This document shows positions 50,693-59,356 of a stretch of DNA of 64,000 nt, piece by piece (the stretch's first letter is position 1; each line of letters starts with the position of its first letter). Position numbers and translations under genes: made by a program. The notes under the pieces were generated by a model, which worked only from the letters and a program-made list of their open reading frames with translations, was not told where the DNA came from and searched no databases. Source of the DNA: Acidimicrobiia bacterium (lineage in GTDB: Bacteria; Actinomycetota; Acidimicrobiia; Acidimicrobiales; Aldehydirespiratoraceae); assembly GCA_022819505.1 (NCBI GenBank), contig JAJEHD010000019.1, positions 186,001-250,000 of the forward strand, given 5' to 3'.

Positions 50693-51810
50693 TCCTGGGG
50701 GAGCAGGTAGACCTTGCCGCACTCCTTGGTGAGCGTGATCTCGAGGGCCTCGCCGGCCCGGCTCATGGGGAACGTGTGGGTGACGATGGTGTCGATCCAG
50801 CCCTGCACTCGCGGGTCGCACAGCATTCTCAACAGGCCGTCACGGTCACGGTGGCGCACGTCGTGGCCGCCGGTCCAGTTGATGTGGCGCTCCATCAAGT
50901 CGTTGAGGATGCTCAGCGAGTAGAGCACCGAGCCCTCGTCGTGGCCCAGCGAGTACATCGTGCCGTAACGGCGCAGACCGGCCATGCACCGGTCGAGGTA
51001 GAAGGGCACGCCGGCGCACTCGAAGGCCACATCGGCGCCCTGCCGTCCGCCGGTGAGGGCGTGGACCTGCTCGAGCCAGTCGGCGTCGTCGGGATCGATG
51101 ATGTGCTGCACCCCCAACCGGCGGCACAGCTCCATGCGGTAAGGGTGCCGGCCCAGCACCACCACCGTGGCCCCCCGGTAAAGACAGTTGACTACCGCCC
51201 CGAGGCCGATGAATCCGATCGCGCCGACGAGCACCACGTCGCCGGGCCGCACGCCGGCCTCCTCGGCGCCGGTGTAGGTGCAACCCAGCAGGCAGTTGGC
51301 CGCGGCGGCGTGATGGAACGACAACTCGTCGGGGATCGGCTGAATCATGTGCTCGGGTGCCAGCCGGTACTGCACCATGCCGAAGCCGCCCGAGGCGCTG
51401 CCGTTGATCTTCTCCATACCGAGCAGGCCCCACTCGATGTCCTGGGGGGCCATCCCCTCCTCATAGGACTCGTACGGGATGCCCAGGCAGTGGGTGGGCG
51501 ACAGTCCCTGGGTGCACACGAAGCACTCGCCGCAGGCGTTGCCCTGGTAGACGATGACCCGGTCGCCGACGCTGAACCGCGACCCCGGCTGCGTCTCCAC
51601 GATGGTGCCGACCCCCTCGTGACCGAGGTGCTCAGGGCTGTCGTGCCACTCGAACTGGTGGTCGCGGTAGATGCGGCCCTCGTTGCACACCGGCGCCACC
51701 GCCACCTCGATGATCACGAAACCGGGTCCGGCCACCGGGTACGGCTTGGTGGCCAGAGCCGCGGTGCGGGGCTCGGGGATGGTCAGAGTGGTGTTGGTCT
51801 TCGCCGTCAT
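50689..51810 (-). CDS. Zinc-dependent alcohol dehydrogenase family protein
   Basis: This 373-residue medium-chain dehydrogenase has a catalytic zinc site with VCNEG (Cys42) and GHEGVG near residue 63. The structural zinc cluster is GNACGECFVCTQGLSPTHC near 90-108. The nucleotide fold is VLVGAIGFIGLGAV near 190, with Ala-Ile in place of the second glycine of GxGxxG. ATG 51810 starts it. It is monocistronic and leftward, converging with the end of regulon B. Substrate is unknown; the family includes formaldehyde and aryl/alkyl alcohol dehydrogenases. Confidence 0.87.
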   Translation of the reverse strand: MTAKTNTTLTIPEPRTAALATKPYPVAGPGFVIIEVAVAPVCNEGRIYRDHQFEWHDSPEHLGHEGVGTIVETQPGSRFSVGDRVIVYQGNACGECFVCTQGLSPTHCLGIPYESYEEGMAPQDIEWGLLGMEKINGSASGGFGMVQYRLAPEHMIQPIPDELSFHHAAAANCLLGCTYTGAEEAGVRPGDVVLVGAIGFIGLGAVVNCLYRGATVVVLGRHPYRMELCRRLGVQHIIDPDDADWLEQVHALTGGRQGADVAFECAGVPFYLDRCMAGLRRYGTMYSLGHDEGSVLYSLSILNDLMERHINWTGGHDVRHRDRDGLLRMLCDPRVQGWIDTIVTHTFPMSRAGEALEITLTKECGKVYLLPQE

Positions 51811-51915
51811 TCGTGCCGTGATAGTCGACGGCGAAGGGGGAGGTCAAACAGCGGCCGTGGGCACTGGCGGCGCTTGACGGGTGACTGGGCTATCGCGCCG
51901 GGACGGATCGACCAC

Positions 51916-52788
51916 CTAGCCCAGTCCATCCTCGATCATCTGCCAGGCCCGCTCGCGCTCCTCGGGGGTGCCCTGGACATCGATCGCCACCTCGTCGGCG
52001 CCCGCGGCCGCGTAGCGGGCCAGCTCGGCGCGGACCTGGTCGGGATCGCCCACCGCCACCAGGTCCATCATGTGGGTTATGCCCTCGCGCTCCACCATGG
52101 CCTGATACGACGGCAGCATCGTGTAGATCGCGAGCTCCTCGCTGATCCTGCTCCTGGCGTCCTCGGGATCGCTGGTTACGCACACCGACACGATGGCCGA
52201 CACCCATGAGCCGGACCCGATGGTGGGGCGCACATGGCTCTCGATGGTGCGCGGCCCCGTCCAGCCCAGCACGGTGCCCTCGGTGCGGTCACGGGCCAGC
52301 GCCAGCATCCGCGGGCCCATCGCGGCCAGCATCACCTTCGGCGCGGGCCCTGGCACGTCGATCTCGGTGTGGTGCGACACCTTCGAGCCGTCGACATCCA
52401 CCCGCTGGTCGGCCAGCAGCGGCAGCACCGCGTCGAGATACTCCACCATGTGCCGGTACGGGCGGTCCCAGGTCAGTCCCAGCATCCCTACGGCAACGGG
52501 CTCGTGGCTCACACCGAGCCCCAGCGTGAAGCGTCCCCCGCTGATCTGGTTCAGGGTGCGGGCCTGCTGGGCGACATACTGCGGCAGCGTCGACTGGATG
52601 GCCATCACCGCGGTGGCCAACTCGATCCCGGGCACGCGATCGGCCACGACAGCCAGCACGGCCACGCAGTCGGCTCGCTCCACTTGCGCCACCATGTAGC
52701 GATGCAAGCCAGCGGCCTCAGCCCGGGCAGCACTGTTCACCCCGTCAGCTACTACTGCGGGCATGTCGATCAGTGAGAAGACAGTCAC
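51916..52788 (-). CDS. LLM-class (luciferase-like) F420-dependent oxidoreductase, copy 2
   Basis: This 290-residue paralogue of the gene at 10109 shares long identical stretches, for example AAGLHRYMVAQVERADCVAV and PYRHMVEYLDAVLPLLADQR. GTG 52788 aligns with the start of copy 1 and has AGGAG six bases upstream; the frame to 52827 is an extension. It probably acts on the same class of substrate. It lies just to the right of regulon B as copy 1 lies just to the left of regulon A. Confidence 0.85.
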   Translation of the reverse strand: MTVFSLIDMPAVVADGVNSAARAEAAGLHRYMVAQVERADCVAVLAVVADRVPGIELATAVMAIQSTLPQYVAQQARTLNQISGGRFTLGLGVSHEPVAVGMLGLTWDRPYRHMVEYLDAVLPLLADQRVDVDGSKVSHHTEIDVPGPAPKVMLAAMGPRMLALARDRTEGTVLGWTGPRTIESHVRPTIGSGSWVSAIVSVCVTSDPEDARSRISEELAIYTMLPSYQAMVEREGITHMMDLVAVGDPDQVRAELARYAAAGADEVAIDVQGTPEERERAWQMIEDGLG

Positions 52789-52836
52789 TCTCCACTCCTT
52801 GCTCGGGGGCCGGGCAAGAGCCCGCATGAGTGTAGT

Positions 52837-52853
52837 TGTAATGGCATATCTGC
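52837..52853 (-). promoter_or_regulatory. Short motif shared with the 62075 intergenic region
   Basis: On the minus strand GCAGATATGCCATTACA (52853-52837) matches GCAGATATGGAATCACA (62075-62091) at 14 of 17 positions. Both lie 49-67 bases or so before a gene start in the same orientation. It could be a regulator site, but chance cannot be excluded. Confidence 0.25.
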
Positions 52854-52915
52854 GAGTATTCCAATCATTCTTTGTTTAACAGGGGGAAGATACCGCACTT
52901 TCGGTGGCACAGGTC

Positions 52916-52950
52916 TTGACCGGCTGACTAACGGCGACTACCGTCTTCTC
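52916..52950 (+). promoter_or_regulatory. Leaderless promoter of the Rieske gene at 52951
   Basis: TTGACC (52916-52921), a 17-base spacer and TACCGT (52939-52944) place transcription start at the A of ATG 52951. No ribosome site is present, consistent with a leaderless mRNA. Confidence 0.55.
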
Positions 52951-54090
52951 ATGGCAGACCCGGGTGTCAAAGAAGTCGTGAGCCAGATCGCCGAGTCAGC
53001 CCGAGGGCCTCTCGCCGAGGCATTGACACTGCCTCCAGCTGCGTACCGCTCCTCCGAACTCTACGAACTCGAGCAGGAGTACGTGCTCCGGCCCCACTGG
53101 ACAGGGGTCTGCCGGGAGGCCGAGCTTCCCGATGCGGGCGACTACCTGACGCTCGAGATCGCGGGGGAGCCCATCATCGTGCTCCGCCAGCGCGGCGGGA
53201 CCCTGCAGGCGTTCCCCAACGTCTGCCTGCACCGGATGTCGCATCTCCTCATGGGTTGCGGCAACGTCAGCCGGATCGAGTGCCCGTACCACGGATGGAC
53301 GTACGGCACCGACGGGAGCCTGCTGGCCGCTCCGTACATGAACGGATTCGACATCACCGGGCGAGGCCTGCACGCATTGAGAACGGAGACGATGCACGGG
53401 CTGGTGTTCGTGTCCCTGAACGACTCGGCCGAGCCGCTGGAACGCTACGCGGCCGGCCTGCCGTCGGTCCTGGAGGGATTCGGGCTGACCGATCACATCA
53501 TCCTCAACTCCGGTGAGCGCACGTTCTCGACCAACTGGAAGGCCTTCGTCGAGAACTTCATAGAGAGCCTTCACACCTTCATGGTCCACCCCGAGACGTT
53601 CCTGCCCTACGTCGGACCCCTGCAGGCCATGGAGTTCGGCGAGCAGACTTCAGCCAACTTCGCATTCCACGACCTCAAGGCCACCCCCGAATCAGGAATG
53701 CAGGCCTTGGGCGGCATGGCGGTTCCCGAGGACAAGCGCGACGCGTTCTTCCAGATCGGCATCTTTCCCAACTCGTTCCTGGCCGTGTCCCCCACGCAGA
53801 GCTCGTTCCTGACCTTCCAACCCGACACCATCGACCGAACCAGGGTGCGCTACTCCGTCGCCGTCCATCCTGATTTCCTGGGCGATGCGGATCCAGCCGT
53901 CTTCTGGGCCGAGAACATGGCGGAGCAGATGGAGGGCACCCTCGACGAGGACGAGACCATCGTCAACCTCATGCGAATCCGCAGCTCGTTCGGCGCCCGC
54001 AGTCCGATCTCTCCGCTGGAGCGCCCCCTGTGGGAGTTCCAGCGGTTCTTGACCCGGCAACTCGAAGCAGTGCCCGGCCTGCTCGACTGA
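52951..54090 (+). CDS. Rieske non-heme iron oxygenase, large subunit
   Basis: This 379-residue protein has a Rieske site CLHRMSHLLMG (Cys92, His94) and CPYHGWTY (Cys111, His114). The catalytic iron site is ENFIESLHTFMVHPE near residue 197, where a leucine replaces the common tyrosine of DxYH. It resembles the choline/carnitine-type and aromatic-type alpha subunits in length, but the substrate is unknown. It stands alone between an LLM gene and the ABC transporter, with its own leaderless promoter and no adjacent reductase. Confidence 0.9.
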   Translation: MADPGVKEVVSQIAESARGPLAEALTLPPAAYRSSELYELEQEYVLRPHWTGVCREAELPDAGDYLTLEIAGEPIIVLRQRGGTLQAFPNVCLHRMSHLLMGCGNVSRIECPYHGWTYGTDGSLLAAPYMNGFDITGRGLHALRTETMHGLVFVSLNDSAEPLERYAAGLPSVLEGFGLTDHIILNSGERTFSTNWKAFVENFIESLHTFMVHPETFLPYVGPLQAMEFGEQTSANFAFHDLKATPESGMQALGGMAVPEDKRDAFFQIGIFPNSFLAVSPTQSSFLTFQPDTIDRTRVRYSVAVHPDFLGDADPAVFWAENMAEQMEGTLDEDETIVNLMRIRSSFGARSPISPLERPLWEFQRFLTRQLEAVPGLLD

Positions 54091-54093
54091 CCC

Positions 54094-54106
54094 GGCGATC
54101 GTCGCC
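54094..54106. terminator. Possible bidirectional hairpin between convergent genes
   Basis: GGCGA (54094-54098) and TCGCC (54102-54106) form a short stem, with outer arms CTGAC (54087-54091) and GTCAG (54112-54116) that could extend it. It lies in the 22-base gap between the Rieske gene and livF. There is no T tract. Confidence 0.3.
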
Positions 54107-54112
54107 AGACCG

Positions 54113-54835
54113 TCAGTCCTCCAGCGATTCGACGCCCAGGTAGCTGGCGTCGAGCAGCGCCCGGTCGGCCAGCAGGTCGGATGCTGCGCCTTGCATCACC
54201 AGGTCGCCGTGATTCAGCACATAGCCCCGGTCGGACACTTCTAGGGCCAGGTCTACGTGCTGTTCCACCAGCAACACCCCGGCGCCGGTCTCATCGGCGA
54301 TGCGGCGCACCACCGGCATCAATTCCTCATAGATGACCGGGGCCAGGCCCAGGCTCATCTCGTCGACCATCATCAGCTTGGGCTCGGCCACGATGGCCCG
54401 GCCCAGCACCAGCATCTGCTGCTCGCCGCCGCTCAACAGCCCGCCCCTGCGGTTCATCAGCGGGCCGAGGGCGGGGAAGAAGTCGACGGCCCGGTCGATG
54501 TCGACCTTGCCGCTGGTCTTGGCCAGCTGGAGGTTCTCGCGCACGGTCAGCTGGTACAGCAGGCCCCGGTTCTCGGGCACGTGGATCACGCCCCAGCGGG
54601 CCACCCGGTGCGCCTGGCGCAGCCGCGGCACCGGCCGGCCCATGATGGTCACCGAGCCGTTCAGGATCTGGCCCATGCCCGAGATGGTCATCAGTGTGGT
54701 GGTCTTGCCCGCCCCGTTGGGGCCCAGCAGGGCCACCACCTCGCCCGCGTCGACGTGCAGGCTCAGGCCGCGGACCACGGCCACGCCGTCGTAGCCGGTG
54801 TCGAGGTTCTCGATGGTCAACAGGCGCTCGCTCAT
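54113..54835 (-). CDS. livF: Branched-chain-type ABC transporter ATPase LivF
   Basis: This 240-residue ATPase has Walker A GPNGAGKTT near residue 38, the signature LSGGEQQMLVLGRA near 138, Walker B LMMVDE near 157 and the switch VEQHVDLALE. LivF-type order and length are normal. It powers uptake with LivG and the fused permease. ATG 54835 is the start; the longer frame reaching 55483 is an out-of-frame reading of livG. It is last of the four-gene leftward transporter operon. Confidence 0.94.
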   Translation of the reverse strand: MSERLLTIENLDTGYDGVAVVRGLSLHVDAGEVVALLGPNGAGKTTTLMTISGMGQILNGSVTIMGRPVPRLRQAHRVARWGVIHVPENRGLLYQLTVRENLQLAKTSGKVDIDRAVDFFPALGPLMNRRGGLLSGGEQQMLVLGRAIVAEPKLMMVDEMSLGLAPVIYEELMPVVRRIADETGAGVLLVEQHVDLALEVSDRGYVLNHGDLVMQGAASDLLADRALLDASYLGVESLED

Positions 54836-54866
54836 GGATCCGCTCCCGCCCAAACTGGCCGCCGGC

Positions 54867-55628
54867 TCATGACCCGGCCCCGCTGTGGCCCAGGTAGGCC
54901 GCGATGACCTCGGGGTTGTTGCGCATCTCATCTGGCGTGCCCGACGCGGTGAGCTGGCCGAAGACCAGCATGTGGATGTAGTCGCACACGTTGAGCACCA
55001 GCCCCATATCGTGGTCGACCAGCAGCATGGTGTAGCCCTGATCGACAAGGTGCCGGAGCTGGGCGCCGAACCACTCGGTCTCGGCCTTGTCGAGGCCGGC
55101 CGCGGGCTCGTCCAGCAGCAGGATCTTGGACGACTCCGCCACCAGGGCCCGACCCACACCCACCAGCTTGCGCTGCCCCTGGGACAGCTCGCGGGGCTGG
55201 CGCTCGGCGATGTCGCCCAAATTGAGCAGTTCCAGCACCTCGTCGACTCGGTCGGCGCGCTGGCGGGGCCGCCAGTAGTCGAGCAGCGCGGAACCCATAG
55301 TGAGGCGCCGGCTGGCCACGTCGAGGTTGGAGCGCACCGTGATGTCGTCGAAGAGCTCCAGTGTCTGCCAGGTGCGGGTGAGTCCCTCGTGGGACAGCAC
55401 ATGGGGCGAACGTCCGAAGACCTCCTCCCCCTCCAGCACGACCGATCCCTTCGAGTTGTTGGGCAGGAACCCGGTGATGGCATCGATGAAGGTGGTCTTG
55501 CCCGCCCCGTTGGGGCCGATCAGCCCGGTCAACTGCCCCCGGCGGCATTCCAGCGACACGTCGTTGACGGCCAGAAGGCCGCCAAAGCGAACGGTGAGGC
55601 CGCTGGTGGCGAGAACGGTGTCAGACAT
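54867..55628 (-). CDS. livG: Branched-chain-type ABC transporter ATPase LivG
   Basis: This 253-residue ATPase has Walker A GPNGAGKTT near residue 36, signature LSQGQRKLVGVGRALV near 150, Walker B ILLLDEPAAGLD near 171 and the switch VDHDMGLVL. The C-terminal IAAYLG is the usual LivG ending. It overlaps the permease gene by eight bases and lies 31 bases before livF. As the only LivG/LivF pair in the window, it may also serve the permease of regulon B and the orphan receptor. Confidence 0.94.
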   Translation of the reverse strand: MSDTVLATSGLTVRFGGLLAVNDVSLECRRGQLTGLIGPNGAGKTTFIDAITGFLPNNSKGSVVLEGEEVFGRSPHVLSHEGLTRTWQTLELFDDITVRSNLDVASRRLTMGSALLDYWRPRQRADRVDEVLELLNLGDIAERQPRELSQGQRKLVGVGRALVAESSKILLLDEPAAGLDKAETEWFGAQLRHLVDQGYTMLLVDHDMGLVLNVCDYIHMLVFGQLTASGTPDEMRNNPEVIAAYLGHSGAGS

Positions 55629-57768
55629 CGGCGGTCTCCGCCACCCTACGGCCCCGGCGGCGGCTCAGCCACCGGCCCAGTTGGTGGAACTGCCTGCGCT
55701 GGAATCCGTCGATGCCCTCGTTGTTGTAGACGGCTGTGCCGATAAGGAAGAACCCGGCCACATAGGCGGTGTAGGGGCCCACATCGATGAACCACTCGTT
55801 GGTGACCACGATGCCGATCCCCTCCGAGAACAGCGTCCCCGCGGTGATGGCCCCGCCGATAGTGCTAATGCCGCCGAGGTAGGCGAAGGCGAGCACCGTC
55901 AGCGAGGCGAAGATCCCGAACGTGTCGGTGCCGTAGGTGCCCACGTTGAAGGCGATGAGCGCACCGCCCAGAGCGGCAAAGACGCTCGATATGGCGAAGG
56001 CAGACAGCTTGATGGCGGCCACGTTCACCCCGGCCGCGGCCGCGGCCCGCTCGTTAGCCCGCACCGCCAGCATCTGCTCGCCCAGGCGCGACCGTCGAAG
56101 CCGCATCACCGAGATGCAGCACAGCGCGCCCACCACCAGCAGGAACAGCCCGTACCCGCCGGTGGGGATCTTGCCGTCGCCGAAGATGAAGTCGCTGTTG
56201 GGTCCGAACTCGATGCCGAACAGCACCGGCGGCTCGGTGGTCTTGACGCCGCGGTCGAGACCGAACCATCCGGGGCGCGAGAAGAAGATCTCGCCCATGG
56301 CCAGTCCGCTGGCCAGCGTGACGATGGCCAGGCTGGCGCCGCGGGTCCGCAGCGACGGGATGGCGGCGATGAGGCCGAACCCGACGCCGGCTGCCACCGC
56401 CAGCGGCAACGAGATGAATAGGGGCATGCCGGCCTGGGTGCCGAAGGACGCCACCGAGAAGGCGCCGATCCCGGCCAGGGCCATCTGCATCAGCGAGATC
56501 TGGCCCACGTAGCCGGTCACCACCACAAGCGACAGGGCCAGGATCACCCCGATCATGGAGTTCTGCATGCCGGCGCGGTACTGGAAGGGCGCGAACACGG
56601 TCAGCCAGAACGCCACCGCCAGCAGCGCCCCGTACCCGACCATGCGGCCGCGGGTGATGCGGGGGACGTACGCCTCGGGCAGCCGCTCCACCGTGAGCGC
56701 GCCCCGCGACGGCAGCGACTCGCCCCGGGCCACCATGGCCAGCGCGATCACCACGAACGGCAGCGCCCTCCGGATACCGATGTCAGGTATCCAGCCCCAC
56801 TCCAGCTCCAGGCGGAACAGCTCCTGGTCGACGACGCCCAGCATCAGGCCCGCGGCCGCGGCGATCACGAACGACGACATCCGCCCGATGAGCGCCGCTC
56901 CCAGCGAGGAGATGAGCAGCACGGTGAAGAAGTTCGGGGTCACGCCGGTGATGGGCGCTACCAGGATCCCCACCAGACCGGCCAGCACCGAGGCCATCAC
57001 CCAGCTGACGCCCGCCTGGAAGTCTGCGTTGAAGCCCAGCAGCGTGGTGAACCGCTCGTTCTCAGCACCGGCCCGGGTGGCGATCCCGAAGCGGGTGAAG
57101 CGGAACAGCACCCACAGCGCGGCGGTGATGACGATGACGGTGCCCAGCACCCAGAGGCGGTCCTGGCCGACCCGTGCCCCCAGGATGTCGACGGGGTCGT
57201 CGGGGAAGATCGGCTCGGTCGCCTTGGCCCGTGCACCGAAGCGCAGCACCACCGCGGCCTGCAGGAACAGCATGATCCCGACCGACGCGATCACCTTGGC
57301 CAGCACCGGGGCGTATCGCAGCGGGCGGAAGATGGCGAAATGGGCGATGAGCCCGAGGACCGCGGCGGTGGCCAGCGCGATCACCAGCGCGGGCACCTTG
57401 CCCATCGAGTCGCCCAGGCTGATGAAGGTCGGGAAGTCGACGATCTCGATCCCTACGATGCCCTCGATCGGTGCCAGCGGGTTGGGTATCGGCGGCACGG
57501 GGTACTGGCCGTCGCCGACCAGCGAGACGTACACGTATGTCACGTAGGTGGCGATGGCGCCGTGCCCGAAGTTGATGACCCCCGATGCCCGGAAGGCCAC
57601 GACCAGCCCGATGGCCAGCGCGGCGATGATGGCGCCGGAGCCGAGGCCGAATAGCACCGGATCGAAGAACAGCTCCCTGCTGAGCCCGGCGCCGATGATC
57701 CAGGCGAGCGCGAGCGCGCCGAGAGCGGCGACGCTGATCCGCTCGGCTGGAGACAGTCTGGCGATCAC
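55621..57768 (-). CDS. Fused LivH-LivM branched-chain-type ABC permease
   Basis: This protein of about 715 residues has a LivH unit (RASGVINFGHGA; GIATRAGAENERFTTLLGFN near 222) and a LivM unit (VVTGYVGQISLMQMALAGIGAF; RLGEQMLAVRANERAAAAAGVN), giving a single-chain heterodimer equivalent. It is collinear with the permease at 37615 and very similar throughout. GTG 57768 is chosen because AGGGGG precedes it; GTG 57786 is the alternative. A strong hairpin separates it from the receptor gene upstream. Confidence 0.93.
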   Translation of the reverse strand: MIARLSPAERISVAALGALALAWIIGAGLSRELFFDPVLFGLGSGAIIAALAIGLVVAFRASGVINFGHGAIATYVTYVYVSLVGDGQYPVPPIPNPLAPIEGIVGIEIVDFPTFISLGDSMGKVPALVIALATAAVLGLIAHFAIFRPLRYAPVLAKVIASVGIMLFLQAAVVLRFGARAKATEPIFPDDPVDILGARVGQDRLWVLGTVIVITAALWVLFRFTRFGIATRAGAENERFTTLLGFNADFQAGVSWVMASVLAGLVGILVAPITGVTPNFFTVLLISSLGAALIGRMSSFVIAAAAGLMLGVVDQELFRLELEWGWIPDIGIRRALPFVVIALAMVARGESLPSRGALTVERLPEAYVPRITRGRMVGYGALLAVAFWLTVFAPFQYRAGMQNSMIGVILALSLVVVTGYVGQISLMQMALAGIGAFSVASFGTQAGMPLFISLPLAVAAGVGFGLIAAIPSLRTRGASLAIVTLASGLAMGEIFFSRPGWFGLDRGVKTTEPPVLFGIEFGPNSDFIFGDGKIPTGGYGLFLLVVGALCCISVMRLRRSRLGEQMLAVRANERAAAAAGVNVAAIKLSAFAISSVFAALGGALIAFNVGTYGTDTFGIFASLTVLAFAYLGGISTIGGAITAGTLFSEGIGIVVTNEWFIDVGPYTAYVAGFFLIGTAVYNNEGIDGFQRRQFHQLGRWLSRRRGRRVAETADV

Positions 57769-57792
57769 AAGGCCCCCTGCTGACACGAGCCT

Positions 57793-57818
57793 AGCCGGGC
57801 CCTCGATGGGGCCCGGCT
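57793..57818 (-). promoter_or_regulatory. Strong hairpin between receptor and permease genes
   Basis: AGCCGGGCCC (57793-57802) and GGGCCCGGCT (57809-57818) form a perfect ten-pair stem with a six-base loop between the receptor and permease genes. The regulon B operon has an analogous hairpin at 37556. A role in receptor mRNA stability or partial termination is likely. Confidence 0.65.
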
Positions 57819-57852
57819 CGACTCGGCGTCAATGAGCGTGTGAGTGCCGGGG

Positions 57853-59190
57853 TCAGCCCAGCAGGAAGTTGAGCTGCGAGAAGTCCAGGAAGGTGAACCC
57901 GTCGGGAGCCGTCATCTGCCCGTCCTCGATGGTGACCATCAGCGGAGAGGTGTTGCAGGCACCGGCCCACGGATCCGGGCCGGGGCAGCTCACGTCGGGG
58001 AAGCCGGGAACGTCGCTGCTGGAGTAGGTGCTGAGCGCGGCCAGCACAGACTCGGTGGTCGCGTCGGCGCCGCCGCCTGCGATGAGCAGGTCCCTGGCGA
58101 TCACCGCTTGACCGACCGCCCAGCCGCCTAGGCCGGAAGTCTGCACGTCCGCGCCGCCGTAGGTGTCCAGGACACGGTTGATCTCGTCGATCTCCGCGCC
58201 TCCGTCGACGGTGGGAGCGCTCGACACGATCGGGCCGGCCCAGCCGTCCAGCTCGCCCGACTCGACAAGATCCTGGCTCAGGCACAGATCGTTGCCGAAG
58301 AGGTGGCCCTCGTATCCGACCGTCTCCACGCCATTGGCGGCGGCGGTGCACTGGGCGCCGTCGGCCAGGACGAACAGCCAGCCCTCGTTGCCGGTGTCGG
58401 CCGCCGACACCGGCCCGGTCAGGTCAGGCTCAAAGCCCAGATAGATGGTCTCGGTGATCGTGATCCCGTTGCTCTCGCCGATGGCGTACAGGGCCGGTTC
58501 GAACGGTGCGATGGCCGGGTCGTCGGCCAGGAACAGCGACATGGTGGAGACGTCGCGCTGGTTCTTGGCGAACACGAAGAAGACCTGGGCCAGGCCGGGC
58601 AGGCCGGGATCGAAGTTATAGAGGTTGGGGGTGAGGTAGTCGATGAAGTCGTTGCCCAGTCCGAGGTTCGCCTTGCCGGCCTCGGCCAGGATGGTTCCCG
58701 AGGCGATGCTGTTGGACAGGAAGCCGCCGTTGATCACAACATGGACGTCGTCGGCGTTCACGAACTCGTTGGCGCAGGCAATGTGGGACTCCACCGCGTC
58801 GCCGGCGCCGCAGACCTCCAACTCGATGGGATGCCCGTTGGCGCCGCCCAGCTCGGCGTTGAAGTAGTCGACGTAGGCCTGGATCGCGGCGGTCACCTCT
58901 GGGAAGGCCATGAGCTCCTCCACCTGGGCGATCAACCCGATCTTCACGGGCTCCAGCGACTCGTCGGCCATCATGGAGTCGGTCTCTTCCATGGGTTCCT
59001 CGGCCGGCTCTTCCATGGGCTCCTCAGCGGGCTCTTCCATGGGCTCGTCGGCCGGTTCCTCCGCAGGCGCCGCCGGTGCGGGCTCAACCGCGGCGGGAGC
59101 GTCGTCTTCGTCGTCGCCGCAGGCCGCGGCAATCAGGGCGAAAGCAAGCAGCACTGCAGCCAGCATCCTCCAGCTGGACTTGGGACTCAT
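57853..59190 (-). CDS. Lipoprotein solute-binding protein of branched-chain amino acid ABC type
   Basis: This 445-residue receptor has a lipobox IAAAC near residue 24, an acidic Pro/Glu/Met linker with PAEEPMEE repeats, and a LivJ-like domain from PVKIGLIAQ. It shares CGAGDAVES, GFEPDLTG and VSSAPTVDG with the other receptors and is nearer to the one at 11053 in its C-terminal DFSQLNFLLG. ATG 59190 has AAGGAGGA eight bases upstream; the frame to 59265 is an extension. It heads the complete transporter operon and is divergent from the Lrp-type regulator. Confidence 0.92.
   Translation of the reverse strand: MSPKSSWRMLAAVLLAFALIAAACGDDEDDAPAAVEPAPAAPAEEPADEPMEEPAEEPMEEPAEEPMEETDSMMADESLEPVKIGLIAQVEELMAFPEVTAAIQAYVDYFNAELGGANGHPIELEVCGAGDAVESHIACANEFVNADDVHVVINGGFLSNSIASGTILAEAGKANLGLGNDFIDYLTPNLYNFDPGLPGLAQVFFVFAKNQRDVSTMSLFLADDPAIAPFEPALYAIGESNGITITETIYLGFEPDLTGPVSAADTGNEGWLFVLADGAQCTAAANGVETVGYEGHLFGNDLCLSQDLVESGELDGWAGPIVSSAPTVDGGAEIDEINRVLDTYGGADVQTSGLGGWAVGQAVIARDLLIAGGGADATTESVLAALSTYSSSDVPGFPDVSCPGPDPWAGACNTSPLMVTIEDGQMTAPDGFTFLDFSQLNFLLG
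58984..59055 (-). repeat. Three 24-base tandem repeats in the receptor linker
   Basis: Units 58984-59007, 59008-59031 and 59032-59055 all begin CTCTTCCATGGG on the plus strand. On the coding strand they encode the eight-residue repeat PAEEPMEE and variants. They make up most of the linker between the lipid anchor and the binding domain. Confidence 0.82.
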
Positions 59191-59276
59191 GGTGTGTTCC
59201 TCCTTCGCGCCAGGGCACGCGTGTTGTTGGGAGACTTGATACCCGGATTGTAGATATGTTGGCAAGTCAGGGCCAT

Positions 59277-59308
59277 TAGCGCTAGTTCTGTCTGCTCAAC
59301 CGTGAGCA
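59277..59308. promoter_or_regulatory. Palindromes in the receptor/Lrp divergent region
   Basis: TAGCGCTA (59277-59284) and TGCTCA-N4-TGAGCA (59293-59308) lie in the 166-base divergent region between the transporter operon and the Lrp-type gene. Lrp proteins bind such degenerate palindromes, often for autoregulation. Assignment is by position only. Confidence 0.35.
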
Positions 59309-59356
59309 AGCCATAGATTCTGTGCCGAATCGGACTAGCAACCTGCGCTTCCTAGG

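Noticed and set aside
54836..55483. livF as part of a longer 456-residue protein
   Set aside because: The upstream part is an out-of-frame reading of livG. The ATG at 54835 begins a normal LivF N terminus.
59118..59356. Extended start of the receptor at 59265
   Set aside because: The added residues before ATG 59190 precede the signal peptide and would bury it; the AAGGAGGA site supports 59190.
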